From: Zoogloeaceae bacterium
GTDB lineage: Bacteria > Pseudomonadota > Gammaproteobacteria > Burkholderiales > Rhodocyclaceae
Assembly (NCBI GenBank): GCA_031290955.1
Contig: JAISLJ010000204.1
Coordinates: 1 to 7,633, forward strand
Reading direction: 5' to 3'
DNA length: 7,633 nt
Part shown: piece by piece, positions 5,223 through 7,633 of the stretch
Layout of the letters: every line of letters starts with the position of its first letter
Position numbering within the stretch: the first letter of the stretch is position 1
Position numbers and translations under genes: made by a program
The notes under the pieces: model-generated
The model's database searches: none
Seen by the model: the letters and a program-made list of their open reading frames with translations, nothing else
What the model was told of the DNA's origin: nothing

Positions 5223-6060
5223 AGATGCGCTGGAGGATGACTTCCAGCACGAAACGGCTGCCCACGTAGGCGAGGAGAAGTGAGGCAAAACCGGTCAGCG
5301 TCCAGTGCAGCGCCTTGCGGCCCCGCCAGCCGTAGATGTGGCGTCCGGCGAGCAGGACGCCAAAGATGATCCAGGAGAGAAACGCGAACACCGTCTTGTG
5401 GTTGAAGGGAAGCGGCGTGCCGGACTGGCTCTCCGAATAGAGGAGACCGCTGACCAGGGCGAGCGTCAGGAAGGCGAAGGCGATGGCGAGGATGCGAAAC
5501 AGGACGGCTTCCAGCGCGAGCAGCGACGGCATGTGCGCCATGCGCCGCGATGGCAGGTGCGCGTGCAGGCGTTTGTCGATGATGCGGATGAACACCGCGT
5601 GGATGGCCGCGAGCATGAAGAGGCTGTAGGCCAGCATGACGCAAAGGAAGTGCAGGCGGAATCCCCAGGCGTGCGCGTGCGGGATCGGGCGGATGTGCGC
5701 GAAGAACAGGGGGAGGAGCGTGGCGACCGCGCCCACCAGAAGCACGATGGGTTGCAGACCATCCATGCGCGCCCGGAAACTTTCCAGCCAGTAGATGAGC
5801 GCCGCGAGCCAGGCCATGAGGCTCAAGGCGAGGCTGAAGGAAAAGAACATGTTCCCGTTCTGGAAAAGCGCCAACTTGAGTCCTGTTGCGTGCAGGAAGA
5901 GGGTTGCCCCGATGGCGGCCCGCTCCCAGGCGGGGGCGCTGGCCGAGGCCGGGAGCGCGCCCGTCTCCGACCAACGGGTGCGCCAGAAATGGCCGCCGAG
6001 CAAAAGATAGAGAAGCGCGGTCAGGCCAAAAACGGTGAGCTGATTTACAATAGGTGCCAT
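5221..6060 (-). CDS. ypjD: YpjD/CcsA-like inner-membrane protein (cytochrome c assembly family)
   Basis: The 279-residue protein is almost wholly hydrophobic, with eight predicted helices near residues 4-23, 47-63, 69-92, 101-121, 136-160, 183-207, 221-240 and 252-274. LHFLCVMLAYSLF (136-148) with His137, HKTVFAFLSW (221-230) with His221, and GRHIYGWRGRKA (239-250) fit the cytochrome-c-assembly family, specifically its YpjD branch (often annotated HemX-like or CcsA-like). I see no tryptophan-rich WWD haem-handling motif of true CcsA/CcmC, so direct haem delivery to cytochromes is not supported. The real role of YpjD is poorly established. The frame stays open to 6603 on the minus strand, but that extension is the antisense of ffh. 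MAPIVNQL at 6060 begins directly with the first helix; an ATG at 6090 is the alternative. The Shine-Dalgarno sequence is weak. It is divergent from ffh, as ypjD is in enterobacteria. Confidence 0.85.
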   Translation of the reverse strand: MAPIVNQLTVFGLTALLYLLLGGHFWRTRWSETGALPASASAPAWERAAIGATLFLHATGLKLALFQNGNMFFSFSLALSLMAWLAALIYWLESFRARMDGLQPIVLLVGAVATLLPLFFAHIRPIPHAHAWGFRLHFLCVMLAYSLFMLAAIHAVFIRIIDKRLHAHLPSRRMAHMPSLLALEAVLFRILAIAFAFLTLALVSGLLYSESQSGTPLPFNHKTVFAFLSWIIFGVLLAGRHIYGWRGRKALHWTLTGFASLLLAYVGSRFVLEVILQRI

Positions 6061-6073
6061 TTTTTGGATTCTA
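6044..6073 (+). promoter_or_regulatory. Weak candidate promoter for ffh inside the start of ypjD
   Basis: TTTACA (6044-6049) is a 5/6 match to the -35 box, but the hexamer 17 bases later, GATTCT (6067-6072), matches the -10 consensus at only three positions. TACAAT (6046-6051) is an alternative -10 without a -35 partner. Some ffh promoter must overlap the divergent gene because the gap is only 31 bp. Confidence 0.2.
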
Positions 6074-6091
6074 CTCGAAAGCCAGCCCATC

Positions 6092-7438
6092 ATGCTTGAT
6101 AACCTGACCCAACGCCTTGCCAAGGTCGTGAAGACCCTGCGCGGCGAAGCCCGCCTGACGGAAAGCAACATCGCCGATGCCCTGCGTGAAGTGCGCATGG
6201 CGCTCCTGGAAGCCGATGTTGCCTTGCCGGTGGTGAAGGATTTTATCGCCGCCGTGCGGGAGAAGGCCGTGGGCGAAGAAGTGATCGGCGCGCTTGCGCC
6301 GGGCCAGGCGCTGGTCGGCGTGGTGCACCGGGAACTCACGGCTCTGATGGGCAGCGCCCATGAGGAACTGAACCTCGCCGCCCGCCCGCCCGCCGTCATC
6401 CTGATGGCGGGTTTGCAGGGCGCGGGGAAAACGACCACGGTCGGCAAGCTGGGCAAGTACCTGCAAGAAACGCGGAAGAAGAAGGTGCTGGCGGTTTCCT
6501 GCGACGTGTATCGTCCCGCTGCCATCGCGCAACTGGAAACCGTGGCCGGGCAGGCGGGCATTGCCTTCTTCCCCTCGAAGGCGGAGGAAAAGCCGGAAGC
6601 CATCGCGCTGGCTGCGGTGGATTGGGCGCGGCGGCACTATCTGGATGTGGTGCTCGTGGATACGGCGGGGCGGCTTGCCGTAGACGAGGCGATGATGGCC
6701 GAGATCCAGGCGCTGCACGCCGCGCTGGCGCCGATCGAGACCCTGTTCGTGGTCGATGCCATGCTGGGGCAGGATGCCGTCAATACGGCGCACGCCTTTA
6801 ACGCCGCCCTGCCGCTCACCGGCATCATCCTCACCAAGCTGGATGGCGATTCCCGCGGCGGCGCGGCGCTCTCGGTGCGCCATGTGACGGGCAAACCCAT
6901 CAAGTTCACCGGCGTTGGCGAAAAACTCACCGGCTTGGAAGCCTTCCATCCGGAACGCATGGCCTCCCGCATCCTGGGCATGGGCGATGTGCTGACCCTG
7001 ATTGAGGACGTGCGCCAACAAGTCGATGAAGACAAGGCGCGGGCCTTTGCCAAGAAGCTGAAGGAGGGGGGCAAGGGCTTTGATCTCAACGATTTCCGCG
7101 AACAGATGGGGCAATTGAAGAAGATGGGCGGCATGCAGGCGTTCATGGACAAGCTTCCCGGCCAGATCGCCCAGATCGCCGGGGAGATGCCCACCGGGTT
7201 TGAAGAGAAGCTCACGCGGCGCATCGTGGGCATCATCGATTCCATGACGCCTGCGGAACGCGCTCATCCGGAAATCCTGAAAGCCAGCCGCAAACGGCGC
7301 ATCGCGGCGGGCGCGGGCGTCCAGGTCCAGGACGTCAACCGCCTCCTCACCCAGTTTGAACAGACCCGCAAGGTCATGAAGCAATTCTCCAGAGGCATCT
7401 TCGGCAAACTGATGCGCGGCATGAAAGGCGGGCGGTAA
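6092..7438 (+). CDS. ffh: Signal recognition particle GTPase Ffh (SRP54)
   Basis: Ffh binds 4.5S RNA and the signal sequences of nascent membrane proteins and, with the receptor FtsY, delivers ribosomes to the Sec translocon. The 448-residue product has the full set of parts. The N domain (about 1-95) is a helical bundle. The G domain contains the P-loop GLQGAGKTTT (107-116), CDVYRPAAIAQL (137-148), DTAGR (190-194), TKLDGDSRGG (248-257) and GVGEK (274-278). The methionine-rich M domain (about 300-448) has KKMGGMQAFMDKLPG (343-357) and the 4.5S-RNA-binding motif SRKRRIAAGAG (399-409). Length and motifs are normal and nothing looks degenerate. The ATG at 6092 matches the conserved start MLDNLTQRL, although no good Shine-Dalgarno sequence precedes it. 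No clear intrinsic terminator follows the stop; the next feature is a 21-bp repeat array. rpsP, which follows ffh in enterobacteria, is not visible here. Confidence 0.98.
   Translation: MLDNLTQRLAKVVKTLRGEARLTESNIADALREVRMALLEADVALPVVKDFIAAVREKAVGEEVIGALAPGQALVGVVHRELTALMGSAHEELNLAARPPAVILMAGLQGAGKTTTVGKLGKYLQETRKKKVLAVSCDVYRPAAIAQLETVAGQAGIAFFPSKAEEKPEAIALAAVDWARRHYLDVVLVDTAGRLAVDEAMMAEIQALHAALAPIETLFVVDAMLGQDAVNTAHAFNAALPLTGIILTKLDGDSRGGAALSVRHVTGKPIKFTGVGEKLTGLEAFHPERMASRILGMGDVLTLIEDVRQQVDEDKARAFAKKLKEGGKGFDLNDFREQMGQLKKMGGMQAFMDKLPGQIAQIAGEMPTGFEEKLTRRIVGIIDSMTPAERAHPEILKASRKRRIAAGAGVQVQDVNRLLTQFEQTRKVMKQFSRGIFGKLMRGMKGGR
6096..6123 (-). promoter_or_regulatory. Candidate sigma-70 promoter for the ypjD/receptor operon, inside ffh
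   Basis: On the minus strand TTGGCA (6123-6118, 5/6 match) is followed by a 16-base spacer and TATCAA (6101-6096, 4/6 match). Transcription would begin near 6089 and leave a leader of about 29 nt before the ATG at 6060. The whole promoter lies within the first eleven codons of ffh. Confidence 0.4.
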
Positions 7439-7500
7439 AGCCCCCGGAACACAACAAGGCCGTCCCCCGCGCCAGACACGAATTCCGGACACAAACACCA

Positions 7501-7633
7501 GGGCGCGTTCAGGCAAACGCGGAGCGCGTTCAGGCAAACGCAGGGCGTGTTCAGGCAAACGCAGGGCGTGTTCAGGCAAACGCAGGGCGTGTTCAGGCAA
7601 ACGCAGGGCGTGTTCAGGCAAACGCAGGGCGTG
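7501..7633. repeat. 21-bp tandem repeat array running off the right edge
   Basis: Six full units and a third of a seventh are visible, with boundaries at 7501, 7522, 7543, 7564, 7585, 7606 and 7627. All share the core GTTCAGGCAAACGC. Units 3-6 are identical (each starting GGGCGTG), while units 1 and 2 carry substitutions (GGGCGCG and GAGCGCG starts), as expected at the ageing edge of an array. Each unit is an imperfect palindrome (GCGT...ACGC). Because 21 is a multiple of three, five of the six frames remain open: the plus frames repeat GRVQANA, GVFRQTQ or ACSGKRR, one minus frame repeats RLPEHAL and another stays open as CVCLNTP. There are no unique spacers, so it is not CRISPR. It could be an intergenic minisatellite or the edge of a repeat protein gene. 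Confidence 0.9.

Noticed and set aside
1618..5283. Plus-strand frame of 1221 codons opposite the receptor gene
   Set aside because: It mirrors the receptor gene almost exactly, has no recognisable domain, and its composition is that expected from reading high-GC codons antisense. The minus-strand gene has clear GGDEF and EAL motifs.
6061..6603. N-terminal extension of the ypjD-like protein to 460 residues
   Set aside because: The extra part is the antisense of ffh and resembles no membrane protein. The family start fits MAPIVNQL at 6060, which begins directly with a membrane helix.
7439..7500. Intrinsic terminator after ffh
   Set aside because: The only inverted repeat is CCGGAA (7444-7449) with TTCCGG (7483-7488), a short stem with a 33-base loop and no T-run.
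6071..7621. Minus-strand frame of 516 codons opposite ffh, beginning with MPEHALRL repeats
   Set aside because: It is the antisense of ffh extended by the 21-bp repeats. The heptapeptide start is only the repeat read in one of five open frames. I keep the repeat itself as a finding.
7501..7633. CRISPR array
   Set aside because: Units are contiguous 21-mers without unique spacers, and no cas gene is present.

Overview
This window (about 60% G+C by eye) reads as a chromosomal segment of a proteobacterium, most likely a betaproteobacterium or a close gammaproteobacterial relative. That placement is inferred from three things: the divergent ffh / ypjD (CcsA-like) pair, which is the layout I know from enterobacteria; a GGDEF-EAL receptor of proteobacterial type; and interspersed repeats starting GTCATTGCGAGG, which are common in proteobacterial intergenic DNA. 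No plasmid, phage or insertion-sequence gene is visible.

Layout. Positions 1-595 hold no convincing gene. They contain short REP-like repeats in both orientations, a hairpin plus T-run oriented for rightward transcripts, and three phased 10-bp repeats. Positions 596-1591 (minus) encode an NYN (LabA/PIN-like) ribonuclease domain fused to a cold-shock domain. Positions 1592-1878 are a structured non-coding stretch: an extended -10 promoter, two strong leader hairpins (the second with a U-tract, so attenuator-like), a tiny upstream ORF touching the Shine-Dalgarno sequence, and, further upstream, a segment resembling the 3' half of a cobalamin riboswitch followed by three 11-bp tandem repeats. 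Positions 1879-5181 (minus) encode an 1100-residue membrane receptor with a large periplasmic Cache-like sensor, HAMP, an intact GGDEF domain and an EAL domain with a broken DDFG loop. Positions 5221-6060 (minus) encode an eight-helix YpjD/CcsA-like membrane protein. Positions 6092-7438 (plus) are ffh, the SRP GTPase. From 7501 to the right edge there is a 21-bp tandem repeat array that leaves the window.

How the parts relate. ypjD and the c-di-GMP receptor lie 39 bp apart on one strand and are probably co-transcribed from a promoter inside the start of ffh. The NYN-CSD gene probably has its own promoter and a leader of about 140 nt. The most interesting hypothesis is that this RNA-binding nuclease controls its own leader, by melting or cutting the attenuator hairpin. 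This is inference from architecture, not demonstrated. Three very long antisense reading frames (opposite the receptor, opposite ffh, opposite the NYN gene) are treated as codon-usage shadows.
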